A stretch of 16,556 nucleotides of DNA from Thamnidium elegans (Eukaryota; Mucoromycota; Mucoromycetes; Mucorales; Mucoraceae). The stretch covers positions 1 to 16,556 of the forward strand of contig JAIXMG010000057.1 in NCBI GenBank assembly GCA_025201345.1, written 5' to 3'. The notes beneath the pieces are model-generated. The model was not told where the DNA came from and made no database searches. It saw only the letters and a list, made by a program, of their open reading frames with translations. Below are positions 7,795-15,828 of the stretch, piece after piece. Numbering within the stretch: position 1 is the stretch's first letter; each line of letters begins with the position of its first letter. Made by a program: the position numbers and the translations under genes.

Positions 7795-7812
7795 TGGTGC
7801 TCACTAACAGGG
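7795..7812 (+). other. Primer-binding site of element C, elongator tRNA-Met type
   Basis: The same 18 bases as in B (TGGTGCTCACTAACAGGG), two bases after the LTR end. Its first 8 bases are complementary to the CCA-tailed 3' end of the tRNA-Met encoded at 14741-14813. Conservation in two elements with diverged LTRs supports it as functional. Confidence 0.6.
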
Positions 7813-7953
7813 CATTTCATTATATATCTTTGATACAACTCTATATCAAGAACTTTATTTTACTGTTTGGGTCAAATTTTCTTCAAAATTTCTACCTTTG
7901 AACAACTACTACTTTTAACAACTTATTTACAAATTTATTTCAAATCACCGCTA

Positions 7954-9140
7954 ATGAACGATCAAGCTGTGTTGGCAAACCACCATTTATCTGGCTCAAC
8001 TTTTAATCAAGCTGAATCCCACTCTGGTTATCTCTACCCATCAAGAAAAATGACTTTAATTGAATTTTCTGGTGCTGAAGGTGAAGATTTCCGCAACTTT
8101 GAAGAAGCGTTGGAGTCTTACTTTGCTATGCATAATATTATGACTGACTCTCGCAAACTTCTTATTTTTACGCGCGCAACTCCGTAGAACTGCTAAGAAT
8201 TTCTTTGAAAGAAGACTTGCCCGTGAACCTGTCTTGGAACCAGGACTTACCTACCAAGAGGCCATCGATATTCTCAAGGTTGAATATGTGACTCCTGAAT
8301 TAATCACTCGATATACTATTGGCTTTAACTTGCTCTCTCAAGGAAAGGAAGAACATCCTAAAACATTTTTGGGTCGCTTACAAGAAGCTGCTCAGCTAGC
8401 TGAACTTGAAGATGCGGAACAACAAATCAAAATCCGTTTTCAAGTTGGTCTCTTACCTGAAATCCGAAAGTTCTGTGTCTTAAACTCTGCTGTCTCTTTT
8501 AACGATTACTTAACTAAGGCTGAAGGCTGGTGGAACGCTGAGAAACCTCGCTCTATCTTTATAAAGAACAGTCCTTTTGCTCCTCGTGATATCGACAACT
8601 CTTTCGTTACTGAATATGCTACTAAACCGAATCTATCTTTTAATAATCTTTCTTCTGGTGCTGATTATTCTGTTCTGGATGTTTCTAGTCAACTAAATTC
8701 TGCATTAGCCAATTTGGGAACTGATCGTAACGCATTGAAGCAAGTGATTGCCTCTTTGCAAACGTTAGAGTTAAACCATATGGAAAATCAGAATACATTG
8801 ACTGGATCCCCCCTCAACTTGTCAAATCATACCGAGAATTTAGATATTAAAGAAATGATCAGGGAAGTTATGCAGGAAGAATTCAAAAGACAGAACAATA
8901 ACAATAATTCCTCTTACCGAAGAAACAACTCTAATTATGAAAATCGTCGTTACAATAATGATTACAACTATGAAACGTCGAAATGATTATTCTCGTGGAA
9001 ATGATGGTCGCAATTATAACAACAACAATTCCAACCAAAGAAACAATAATCAAAATAATTATGACAACGGTAACGGTAACAACAGTCAGAGAAATGATAA
9101 TCAATCCAACTCTGAAAACAACAATCAGTCAAAAAACTAA
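7954..9140 (+). pseudogene. gag: gag of element C, broken by two frameshifts
   Basis: Translation would start at ATG 7954 (MNDQAVLAN) and run about 395 residues to TAA 9138-9140. The first fragment (7954-8187) holds the start of the capsid region. The second (about 8170-8986) has most of the capsid-like helices (TYQEAIDIL, HPKTFLGRLQEAAQLAELED, RFQVGLLPEIRKFC, WWNAEKP). The tail is rich in Asn with scattered Arg and Gly, with no CCHC knuckle. Compared with B, an extra T at 8165-8169 and an extra A at 8973-8975 shift the frame. The two breaks are at different sites from those in B, so they arose separately and are not programmed sites. Both are homopolymer changes and may be assembly errors. 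Confidence 0.8.
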
Positions 9141-9186
9141 TTGGGTCGACTGTAACAACTAAGAATGGTCAGTCGAATACTCCCAA
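9131..9186 (+). promoter_or_regulatory. Candidate -1 ribosomal frameshift signal, gag-pol junction of C
   Basis: Slippery heptamer A AAA AAC (9131-9137) in the gag frame is directly followed by the gag stop TAA (9138-9140). After 8 nt, TCGACTG (9146-9152) pairs perfectly with CAGTCGA (9170-9176). An outer stem TTGGG (9141-9145) with CCCAA (9182-9186) may extend it. The pol frame is -1 relative to gag, open across the site, and continues as CTA ATT GGG into the PR-RT ORF. In B the stem is kept with a G-U pair and the loop is 3 nt shorter. A AAA AAC is a well-known -1 slippery sequence in retroviruses. Confidence 0.72.
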
Positions 9187-12013
9187 CAACTCAAAAAATT
9201 CCATTCCCTCAAATTATAACAATAACAACAATAATAAAAATGAAAAACAATATCTTACAACTATTTTGGCTGAAGATGAAGAAAGCGAAGAAGAGCAAGA
9301 TTTATATGCTGCTGTCCGTCCTATTCATCCTCCTATGGTTCAAACTGCAAAAATTACAAAACCTTATTCTCGTGCTAGCTCATCAAAACTTTTACCAACT
9401 CGTAAGGGAAAAGAAAAAGAACTACCTTATGCCAAAGTGGTTAATGTTAACGATGACATGAATATCGATGTACCTGTGACCGAACCTATAACTGATCATG
9501 ACAATCCTCAAATAACTAAAGTACAAGTTTCACCTACTATTAAAACTGTCAAGTCAACTAAACCGAGAAGAAAAAGAGAAAAGCCTTCTATCAACTATGA
9601 TATTGTATCTTCTGTGTTCGAGCAAAACTCTAATATTCCAGTTGGTGATTTGCTCAAGGTCTCTCCTCTTATGAAACGACAATTTGTATCTGCTTTAAGA
9701 ACACCTAGACAACCAAAAATGGTGGCTCCTGAAGTAACAACTGTTAATAATGTTATGGTACAAGATCTTTCTTTTGTCGAAGATGATGATGAAGATACTA
9801 CTGCTATATATACAGACTTCGTAATAAATGGTTATAAAATAAGAACTCTCATTGATGGAGGTGCTGCTAAAACTTGTATGTCTCAAGAACTTGTTAATAA
9901 ACTTGGAATACAAATAGATTCTCCTAGTCAAAGTATCTTTACGCTTGGAAACAGTACTAAACAACGGGGTCTTGGTATAATTTATGATGTGCCAATTCGA
10001 GCTGGTGGTGTTATTACTATTCCAGGAAGTATAGAAGTATTACCTGCTACACCTACTCCCTTAATTATCGGCAACAATTGGTTGAATCGTGCTAAAGCTG
10101 TGGTTAATTATGAACGCAAGCTGCTTTCCGTAACTTATAAAGGAAAAATGGCAGAAATTCCAATTAATTTCTTCAAAACAGCCAGAAAAGTAGCTATTCA
10201 GTCTGTAACAAAAATACCAAGTAAAGTCGTGCTGCCTATCGTAAAATCAACACAAGATGAACAAGAAGAAACCCATGATGATTTTGTAACCGATTCTTCT
10301 GATGAATTTACCGAAGACGAGGTGTCCACTGAAGAAAGTTCTACTAGTACTGATGAAGAAGATTACTTTGTTGAAGATACATCCCCAAATAAATCTGTAT
10401 CTTTTAATTTGGTGGAAGAAGATCTGAAGAGTGATTTATTTTCAATTGAACCTGAAGTAATATCTGAACCGTATGAGAGAACCGATGAAGATTTAGAAGC
10501 TGAAGGTTATGACTTAAATGCAATCGACATTAATAGTATATCTCTTGAAGACTTAAAAACTCAAGAAGAAAAATTTGCTACTGATTTATCTGAAGATCAA
10601 AAAGATAAAATCCAAATAGGCGAAATAAATGATCAAACCAAACAACAATTTCTGGACTTAATCAAAAATTATCAAGACGTATTCGACTGGAATAATGATA
10701 CACTTGGATGTACACCTATAATTAAACATCGAGTTATAACTGAAGATGTACCACCTATACGTTGTAGACCTTATAGAATGTGCCCGGCTGAAATTGAAAG
10801 CTTAAAATCAGAATTAGATAAATTAAGCGCCTTAGGTGTAATACGACCTTCAAATAGTCCATGGAGTTCTCCTATAATACTAATAAAGAAGAAGGACAAC
10901 TCATATCGATTGGTGATAGACTATAGAAAGATAAATGCCATTACTAAAAAGGATGCCTATGCATTACCAAGGATTGAAACCTTACTGGATACCTTGGGAA
11001 ACGCCTCTATATTCTCAGCACTAGATATGCGCAGTGGTTTTTACCAGGTTGCCCTTGCTGAAGATTCCATAGAAAAAAGTGCTTTTGCTACTGCTCAACT
11101 AGGCCAGTGGGAATTTACCCGAATGCCCATGGGAATGTGTAACTCTGTAGGAACGTTCCAAAGGATGGTAGACTTAGTATTTAAAAATTTAATCAACAAA
11201 TCTCTAGTTGCTTATATTGATGATTTAAATTGCTTTTCAAAATCTTACGATGAACACTTAATTGACTTGGAAAATCTATTCGTGTGTGTTAGACAAGCTA
11301 ACTTGAAATTAAATGTTGCCAAATGCTTTTTCTTTAAAGAAAAATTGAATTTCTTGGGATATGTCATTACTAAAGAAGGTCTAGAAACTGATCCTGTGAA
11401 AATTGAAAAAGTGCGGAATTATCCTATGCCAACTTCTGTTACTCAAATAAAAGGTTTTATTGGAATTGCATCCTATTACAGGCGATTCATTAAGAACTTT
11501 GCTGCAATTGCAAGACCGCTACACAATCTGACGAAGAAAGGACAAAATACGTGGAACCAAGAATCTATTGAAGCTTTCCAAATACTAAAAGAAGCATTAA
11601 CTACCACGCCGGTGTTGATGAGACCTGATTTTGACAAGCCCTTTATATTAGTCACCGATGCTAGTAGAGTAGGATTAGGGGGAATATTAAGTCAATTGGA
11701 TGAAGAAGGTCATGAACACCCTATTCAATATATAAGTCGCGGATTACGGGGTTCTGAAGTGAATTATGGTGTTTCCAAATTAGAAGGACTCGCAATTATC
11801 TGGGCTGTGAAGATATTCCGACCTTATCTGTTAGGCAAGAAATTTACTATCGTAACTGACCATTCTGCTATCAATGGATTGTTAAAATCACAAGAACCAA
11901 CAGGAATTCTAGCTCGATGGATATCTATTCTGAACGAATATGATTATGAAGTGAAATACCGACCAGGCAGGGTAAATGAAAGTGCAGATTTTCTCTCACG
12001 CCTCGGAAATTGA
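9137..12013 (+). CDS. pol: pol ORF of element C: protease, reverse transcriptase, RNase H
   Basis: A single open frame, probably entered by -1 frameshifting at 9131-9137; no ATG opens it near the 5' end. Numbering residues from codon 9266, the protease has LIDGGA with Asp197 (Asp-Gly-Gly rather than Asp-Ser/Thr-Gly) and LIIGNNWL at ~266. An acidic, Ser/Thr-rich linker covers ~330-375. RT has FSALDMRSGFYQ (Asp587) and YIDD (650-653). RNase H has VTDAS (Asp798), KLEGLA (Glu840) and VTDHSA (Asp865), ending SADFLSRLGN and TGA at 12011-12013. All expected catalytic residues of RT and RNase H are present and no frameshift is seen, so this ORF looks functional. Integrase is not included; it follows in a separate ORF. 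Confidence 0.93.
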   Translation, partial: LIGSTVTTKNGQSNTPNNSKNSIPSNYNNNNNNKNEKQYLTTILAEDEESEEEQDLYAAVRPIHPPMVQTAKITKPYSRASSSKLLPTRKGKEKELPYAKVVNVNDDMNIDVPVTEPITDHDNPQITKVQVSPTIKTVKSTKPRRKREKPSINYDIVSSVFEQNSNIPVGDLLKVSPLMKRQFVSALRTPRQPKMVAPEVTTVNNVMVQDLSFVEDDDEDTTAIYTDFVINGYKIRTLIDGGAAKTCMSQELVNKLGIQIDSPSQSIFTLGNSTKQRGLGIIYDVPIRAGGVITIPGSIEVLPATPTPLIIGNNWLNRAKAVVNYERKLLSVTYKGKMAEIPINFFKTARKVAIQSVTKIPSKVVLPIVKSTQDEQEETHDDFVTDSSDEFTEDEVSTEESSTSTDEEDYFVEDTSPNKSVSFNLVEEDLKSDLFSIEPEVISEPYERTDEDLEAEGYDLNAIDINSISLEDLKTQEEKFATDLSEDQKDKIQIGEINDQTKQQFLDLIKNYQDVFDWNNDTLGCTPIIKHRVITEDVPPIRCRPYRMCPAEIESLKSELDKLSALGVIRPSNSPWSSPIILIKKKDNSYRLVIDYRKINAITKKDAYALPRIETLLDTLGNASIFSALDMRSGFYQVALAEDSIEKSAFATAQLGQWEFTRMPMGMCNSVGTFQRMVDLVFKNLINKSLVAYIDDLNCFSKSYDEHLIDLENLFVCVRQANLKLNVAKCFFFKEKLNFLGYVITKEGLETDPVKIEKVRNYPMPTSVTQIKGFIGIASYYRRFIKNFAAIARPLHNLTKKGQNTWNQESIEAFQILKEALTTTPVLMRPDFDKPFILVTDASRVGLGGILSQLDEEGHEHPIQYISRGLRGSEVNYGVSKLEGLAIIWAVKIFRPYLLGKKFTIVTDHSAINGLLKSQEPTGILARWISILNEYDYEVKYRPGRVNESADFLSRLGN

Positions 12014-12228
12014 AATGATTGCAATAATTGTCCAAAACCTCTGATTGACGAAAAAAGCTGAAGACTATATATTATCTACAAAAACGCTATAAAACAAATC
12101 AACAAACATTTTATAATACTATAAAACTCTATTAACAAAAAAAGTATATAACCTTTCGAAAACAAAAACAAAACAAAGACCTCAAAAATCTGTACAACTC
12201 AAACTTAAACTCAATTATCAATAACAAC
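12014..12228 (+). other. Non-coding spacer between RNase H stop and integrase ATG (C)
   Basis: A 215-bp A-rich spacer with stops in every frame. It retains short patches similar to B's spacer (TCCAA and GACG..AAAAAGCT), then diverges. It holds TATA-like motifs (GTATATAA near 12148) and ends in a G-poor, A/C-rich stretch leading to AACAACATGG at the integrase ATG. The persistence of stop, spacer and ATG in two diverged elements argues that the split is real and not a copy-specific mutation. Confidence 0.6.
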
Positions 12229-14168
12229 ATGGAAGACACAAATATAAAATTACTCAAAGCCTACTTGCCCAATCTAGAGATGCCCAATTTTGCGGATCCC
12301 GAACAACAAAAGTTTTTACAAAAACAAGCTAAACACTACACTTTAGTAAACAAGAAATTATATCGATGTAACTTCGACACTTATCAACATCGTTTAGTTT
12401 TAACTAAACCCAAAGCCATTGAAGCATTATATACTGCACACCAGCACCCATTAGGAGGACATTTAGCATACACCAATACACTCAACAAGGTTTCATCTAA
12501 ATATTATTGGCCCAATATGGTGACTGATGTTACAATATATGTTAAAGAATGCCCACGCTGCCAACGACATGGACGCAAAACCTTAAATGAAAGATTACAC
12601 CCGGTTGCTGTATTACATGTGCCTTTTGAACAAGTTGCTATAGACGTTAAGCATGTGTCTACAAGTCGAGGTGGTTACCGCTATGTTATTGCTGCAATAG
12701 ATTACTTAACAAAATATGTAGAAGCAAGAGCCGTGAGATTTCAGACTGCGTCGGAAATTGCGTTATTTTTATATGAAGAAATTATCTGCAGACATGGCTG
12801 TCCTCGAATTATTATTACGGATAACGGTAAACCTATGATAAGTGAACTAGTCTATCAAGTATGTTTACAATTCGGCTTAAGACATAATACAATAAGTGCA
12901 TACAACAGCCAGGCGAACGGCCTTATAGAGAGATTCAATCGTACCTTTGATCAAATAATGCAGAAAAGGACTCCTGAAGAAAAACTAGACTGGCATTATT
13001 ATTTACCTTCTATGTTATTCGCTTACAGAAGTATGCAACAAGCAACTACGCAAGAAACCCCATTCTATTTATTATATGGCTATCAACCAAGAACATCGTT
13101 TGACTCTAAGAAACTAGCTAAACAAACAAATTTGAACTTTGAAGACATATTGAAACAAAGAACCAATAAACAAATCGACATTTTACAATTAGTAAGAAAA
13201 AATGCAATTAAAAGAATCGAGACCTCTCAAAAATCTCAAAAAGAAGCAATTGACAAGAAGTTACTACAAAAAAAAAATTACTCAAGCCTGCTTTTTCTGT
13301 CGGCGATATTGTCGAAAGGTATAGAGATTATCGGGGTACTTCTTGGTCAGGAAAATTAGAAGATCTTTGGGAAGGTTTATACGTGGTATCTGAAGACTTG
13401 AAGAAAGGAAGCTACGTAATACAAAGAAAAAAAAAGGAAGGTGGTACTGAAATCAAGATAGTCCATGGGAATCGCTTGAGGATATACAAAATTCCGAATG
13501 TAGGATGGAAACTCCAAGAAAACTATAAAAAGACCGTAATAAATGAAGAATTAGGACCTCATATTAAACAAATTTCACCAATGCAAACCCAAGGACGCTC
13601 TACTCAAGATATTAACTCTCGTCTCGGACCTCTTCAACCCTCTTTCGTGGAAGTTGATAGTGATAATGAAACGATTATCTCTTCTGGTGAAGAAGACTCG
13701 GATGATGAAACCATAGAAGAAAAAACTGAAGAAAATCAACAAGACTCTTTTGAAAAAGCTGAAGATTTCAATTTTTTAAACCTGCTAGAGATCGAATCGG
13801 AGAAACCATATGACGAGGTGTCGAAGAAAAAAATGAATAACTATAATGCCATGGTCATGACCGAAGAAGTTAAGGCTGATGTCTGGGAGCATGAATCAAG
13901 ACTGAACTCTATTGCAGAACATAAGGCAAGAAATGATGAGCTTATCCATAGAATGGCAGAAAACATCATCAAAATATGTCACATGCAACTACCTATGCCC
14001 CAAAGTAAAAGTGAATATGGAAGATACCTCCATTTGCGCGGCTTCTATATTGGAAACTTAACTGGAGATAATAAGAAGGCTGGAAGAACTCTTGCTTTGA
14101 AGAACAAGATACGAAGACTTGATGAATATGAATGCTACGAATGGTTTGTTGGAGTACCTGAAGTTTAG
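12229..14168 (+). pseudogene. Integrase ORF of element C, broken by one frameshift in an A run
   Basis: Integrase starts at ATG 12229 (MEDTNIKLLKAYL, colinear with B). The HHCC finger (H73, H78, C108, C111) and DDE core (D139 AIDVKH, D198 ITDNGKP, E234 GLIERFN) are intact in the first fragment, which stops at 13359 after the frame is lost. The A run at 13268-13277 has 10 A where 11 would keep the frame. The second fragment, open to TAG 14166-14168, carries the GPY/F-like module (WEGLYVV, VHGNRLRIY), an acidic linker, and the conserved terminal module (EYGRYLHLRGFYIGN, basic end). The terminal module is conserved with B although the acidic linker has diverged. One homopolymer base is the only defect, so sequencing error is a real possibility. 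Confidence 0.88.
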
Positions 14169-14177
14169 AGGCTAAAC
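14163..14177 (+). other. Conserved hairpin before the 3' LTR (C)
   Basis: GTTTAG-AGG-CTAAAC has the same 6-bp stem as in B with a different loop, ending 19 bases before the 3' LTR. Here the integrase stop codon TAG lies within the left arm. The stem and spacing are kept while surrounding bases differ. Confidence 0.5.
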
Positions 14178-14196
14178 TTACCAAGCCCAGCCCATA

Positions 14197-14643
14197 TGTT
14201 ACATAGTGACTTACAATTTTTGTGGTGTCACAAATCCAAGAAGGACGCTCGTTGAAGAGGATCCTCCTTAACAAGGATTGTCTTTTAAACTTTAACTTAA
14301 AATAATACCTTTTTTGTAATAATCTAAAATAATATAAATAACCATCAAAAAATCATACTCTAATAAAAATTCAATTCACATTTTGTAAACAACTTTATCT
14401 TATACTTCTCTTAACTTATAAAAGACCTTTAAATCAGCTCTTTTATTTTTACCTTTACTTTATATTTTATTTTGTTCCTGAATTCCCTTGGATCTTACCT
14501 TCCATTGTACTTTTTACCAAAACCCTTTATTTTCTTTATTACTTAAGTCGTTCTACTTATAAAACAGGAACTGGTGCTCACTTAAACTTACTATTACCTA
14601 TTACCTTTTATTTTATTACTCTACCACATCCCAAATTCTAACA
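14197..14643 (+). repeat. 3' LTR of element C
   Basis: A 447-bp LTR, ends TGTTA...TAACA, matching 7344-7792 except for two single-base indels (T run near 14310; a missing G at about 14541). The sequence just upstream (CCAAGCCCAGCCCATA) is not purine-rich, so there is no classic polypurine tract. Confidence 0.93.
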
Positions 14644-14681
14644 CTCTTTTTACACTTTACCACACTATCGATTGATTAACA
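14644..14681 (+). repeat. 3' end of B's 3' LTR, displaced by insertion of C
   Basis: The 38 bp continue B's LTR after C: CTCTTTTTACACTTTACC through to GATTGATTAACA, matching 593-629 apart from one extra T in the T run. It begins with the CTCT target duplication. The sequence after 14681 is chromosomal flank. Confidence 0.88.
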
Positions 14682-14722
14682 ACAGTGTAACAGTATCTAC
14701 ATACACCACCAAAGCAGAAAGC

Positions 14723-14734
14723 AAAAAAAAAAAA
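14723..14734 (-). terminator. Pol III terminator of tRNA-Met
   Basis: A run of 12 A on the plus strand is T12 on the transcribed strand, 6 bases beyond the tRNA 3' end. T runs of four or more end RNA polymerase III transcription. Confidence 0.75.
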
Positions 14735-14740
14735 GAAAGA

Positions 14741-14813
14741 TGCTCCCTGCCAGGATCGAACTGGCGACCTTCAGATTATGAGACTAACGCTCTACCGACT
14801 GAGCCAAGGAAGC
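14741..14813 (-). tRNA. tRNA-Met (elongator, anticodon CAU)
   Basis: Read on the minus strand, a 73-nt cloverleaf without intron. The acceptor GCTTCCT pairs with AGGGAGC (one G-U), the anticodon loop CTCATAA carries CAT, the T-arm contains the B box AGTTCGATCCT, and the discriminator is A. The acceptor and anticodon context match eukaryotic elongator, not initiator, tRNA-Met. CCA is not encoded, as in eukaryotes. Its 3' end, with CCA added, is the best visible match to the retrotransposon primer-binding sites. It is transcribed towards the retrotransposon cluster, whose LTR end lies 60 bp beyond its 3' end. Confidence 0.95.
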
Positions 14814-15125
14814 AACTTGATTTTAAGGCGTAACACAAATCATATTTAAGCAAATAATTAAAAACATTACATACAAAAAACGTGTATATAACGTTCTTAT
14901 TGATTTTTCGTAAGAATGTGAAACTTATAATAAATGATAATCTAGAAAAATGTCAGGTTACTTTTTTAGTAGCTCTGTCGCAAAGCTAGTTTCCTTAACT
15001 TATTATTTAACTACGTTTATTTCAGGTCAAGTTCCAATAGAAGTTGTACAATCGGGTGATAATCACGGGCTTTTTTAAAATATTTATTATCTATAATCCA
15101 ATGAAGGAATAGCAAAAACATGTGA
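14814..15125. other. Region between the two divergent tRNA genes
   Basis: 312 bp upstream of both tRNA genes (transcribed outwards). AT-rich, with a TATATAA-like motif near 14885. Apart from the short ORF at 14950-15078 I see no gene, LTR sequence or other feature in it. Confidence 0.5.
14950..15078 (+). CDS. Possible 42-codon small ORF, unrecognised
   Basis: ATG at 14950 (context AGAAAAATGTC) is followed by 42 codons and TAA 15076-15078. The predicted peptide starts MSGYFFSSSVAKLVSLTYYL, is mostly hydrophobic over residues ~4-25 (possibly one membrane segment), and ends polar (QSGDNHGLF). I do not recognise a family. It lies between two divergent tRNA genes with upstream TATA-like sequence. 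TTTATTTCAG at 15016-15025 also looks like a 3' splice site, so it could be an exon piece. At this length chance is a serious alternative. Confidence 0.2.
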   Translation: MSGYFFSSSVAKLVSLTYYLTTFISGQVPIEVVQSGDNHGLF

Positions 15126-15198
15126 GGGGCTATGGCCCAATGGATAAGGCGTCTGACTACGAATCAGGAGATTCCAGGTTCGACCCCTGGTAGCCTCA
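15126..15198 (+). tRNA. tRNA-Arg (anticodon ACG)
   Basis: A 73-nt cloverleaf without intron. The acceptor GGGGCTA pairs with TAGCCTC (one G-T), the anticodon stem-loop TCTGA-CTACGAA-TCAGG carries ACG, and the T-arm CCAGG-TTCGACC-CCTGG contains the B box. The discriminator is A and CCA is not encoded. T runs at 15206-15210 and 15212-15216 would end Pol III transcription. A truncated inverted LTR begins 89 bp past its 3' end. Confidence 0.95.
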
Positions 15199-15205
15199 CA
15201 TCTTC

Positions 15206-15216
15206 TTTTTGTTTTT
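15206..15216 (+). terminator. Pol III terminator of tRNA-Arg
   Basis: TTTTTGTTTTT, two T5 runs starting 8 bases after the tRNA 3' end. Confidence 0.7.
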
Positions 15217-15286
15217 GTCGATTCAGGAAGTGTATGTAGCCTTAGTTCTGTTGTTACACAATCATCTTTATTTATCCCCTTAACAC

Positions 15287-15454
15287 TGTTAATCAATCGA
15301 TAATGTGGTAAAGTGTAAAAAGAGTATAATAAGGTAATAGTAAGTCTAAGTGAGCACCAGTTCCTGTTTTATAAGTAGAACGACTTAGGTAAATAAAGAA
15401 AATAAAGGGTTTTGGTAAAAAGTACAATGGAGAGTAAGACCCAAGGAATTCAAG
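15287..15454 (-). repeat. Truncated solo LTR (D), inverted
   Basis: The reverse complement ends ...CGATTGATTAACA like B's LTR, carries the core block with TATAAAA and GGAACTGGTGCTCACTTA, and has the C-like stretch ACCAAAACCCTTTATTTTCT. Similarity stops near 15454 just after the GAATTC region, so the first ~60% of the LTR is missing. It is a mosaic of B-like and C-like segments and so probably a third LTR lineage or a recombinant. Its intact end faces the 3' end of tRNA-Arg at 89 bp. Confidence 0.82.
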
Positions 15455-15828
15455 ATTTTAATAGAATTTAAAATGATTCTAATGTTCGAGCTCTTGTAAA
15501 AATAAAAATAAAATATACAGCATATTTTTTTGTACAATAACTCGAACTCAAGAACTATTTCAAGTGTTAAATCCATCATTGTCTGTCCATTATCCTTTTA
15601 ATATATTCGTTTTTACATGAATGTTTAGACATCACTTCTAAAAAAGGTCATTTTAACTGTGTTGAAATAAAATGTTTTCTTTGTAGAATTAAAAGTCTGG
15701 AAAGTATTCTTTTGCCCAGATTTCATAGTTTAAAATTAGTCATTAAGAGGATATCTTTAATATCAAACATTTGAAAAATGTTTGTTCTATATTTTTCTAT
15801 TTTTTTTATAGTTATTAAAGAGTGATAG
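15455..15828. other. AT-rich stretch without recognised features
   Basis: About 370 bp with frequent stops on both strands and no ORF with protein-like composition. I see no RNA gene or LTR similarity beyond 15454. Confidence 0.5.

Larger units (their letters stand above)
7344..14643 (+). mobile_element. Ty3/gypsy LTR retrotransposon C, nested in the LTR of B
   Basis: A complete 7.3-kb element lies inside B's 3' LTR. CTCT stands on both sides (7340-7343 and 14644-14647), which fits a 4-bp target duplication, or 5 bp (ACTCT) because the A at the LTR end is ambiguous. The LTRs (449 and 447 bp) differ by only two single-base indels that I can find, so the insertion is young. The order is gag, PR-RT-RH, spacer, IN, as in B, with related proteins but clearly different LTRs outside the core promoter block. 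Three single-base frameshifts break gag (two) and integrase (one). Confidence 0.92.
195..14681 (+). mobile_element. Ty3/gypsy LTR retrotransposon B, split by nested element C
   Basis: Element B comprises the LTR at 195-629, PBS at 632-649, gag, PR-RT-RH, spacer, IN, and a 3' LTR beginning at 6942. Element C (7344-14643) interrupts that 3' LTR, whose last 38 bp resume at 14644-14681. Without C it is about 7.2 kb. The domain order PR-RT-RNaseH-IN defines the Ty3/gypsy group. The LTR copies show no difference over the compared 402 bp, which implies recent insertion or recent homogenisation. The coding regions nevertheless carry five single-base frameshifts relative to C. Integrase is in a separate ORF, which is unusual for the group. 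Confidence 0.85.

Noticed and set aside
15385..15579. Minus-strand ORF of 64 codons over LTR D
   Set aside because: It starts outside the LTR remnant and runs into it, is low-complexity, and has no counterpart in intact LTRs.
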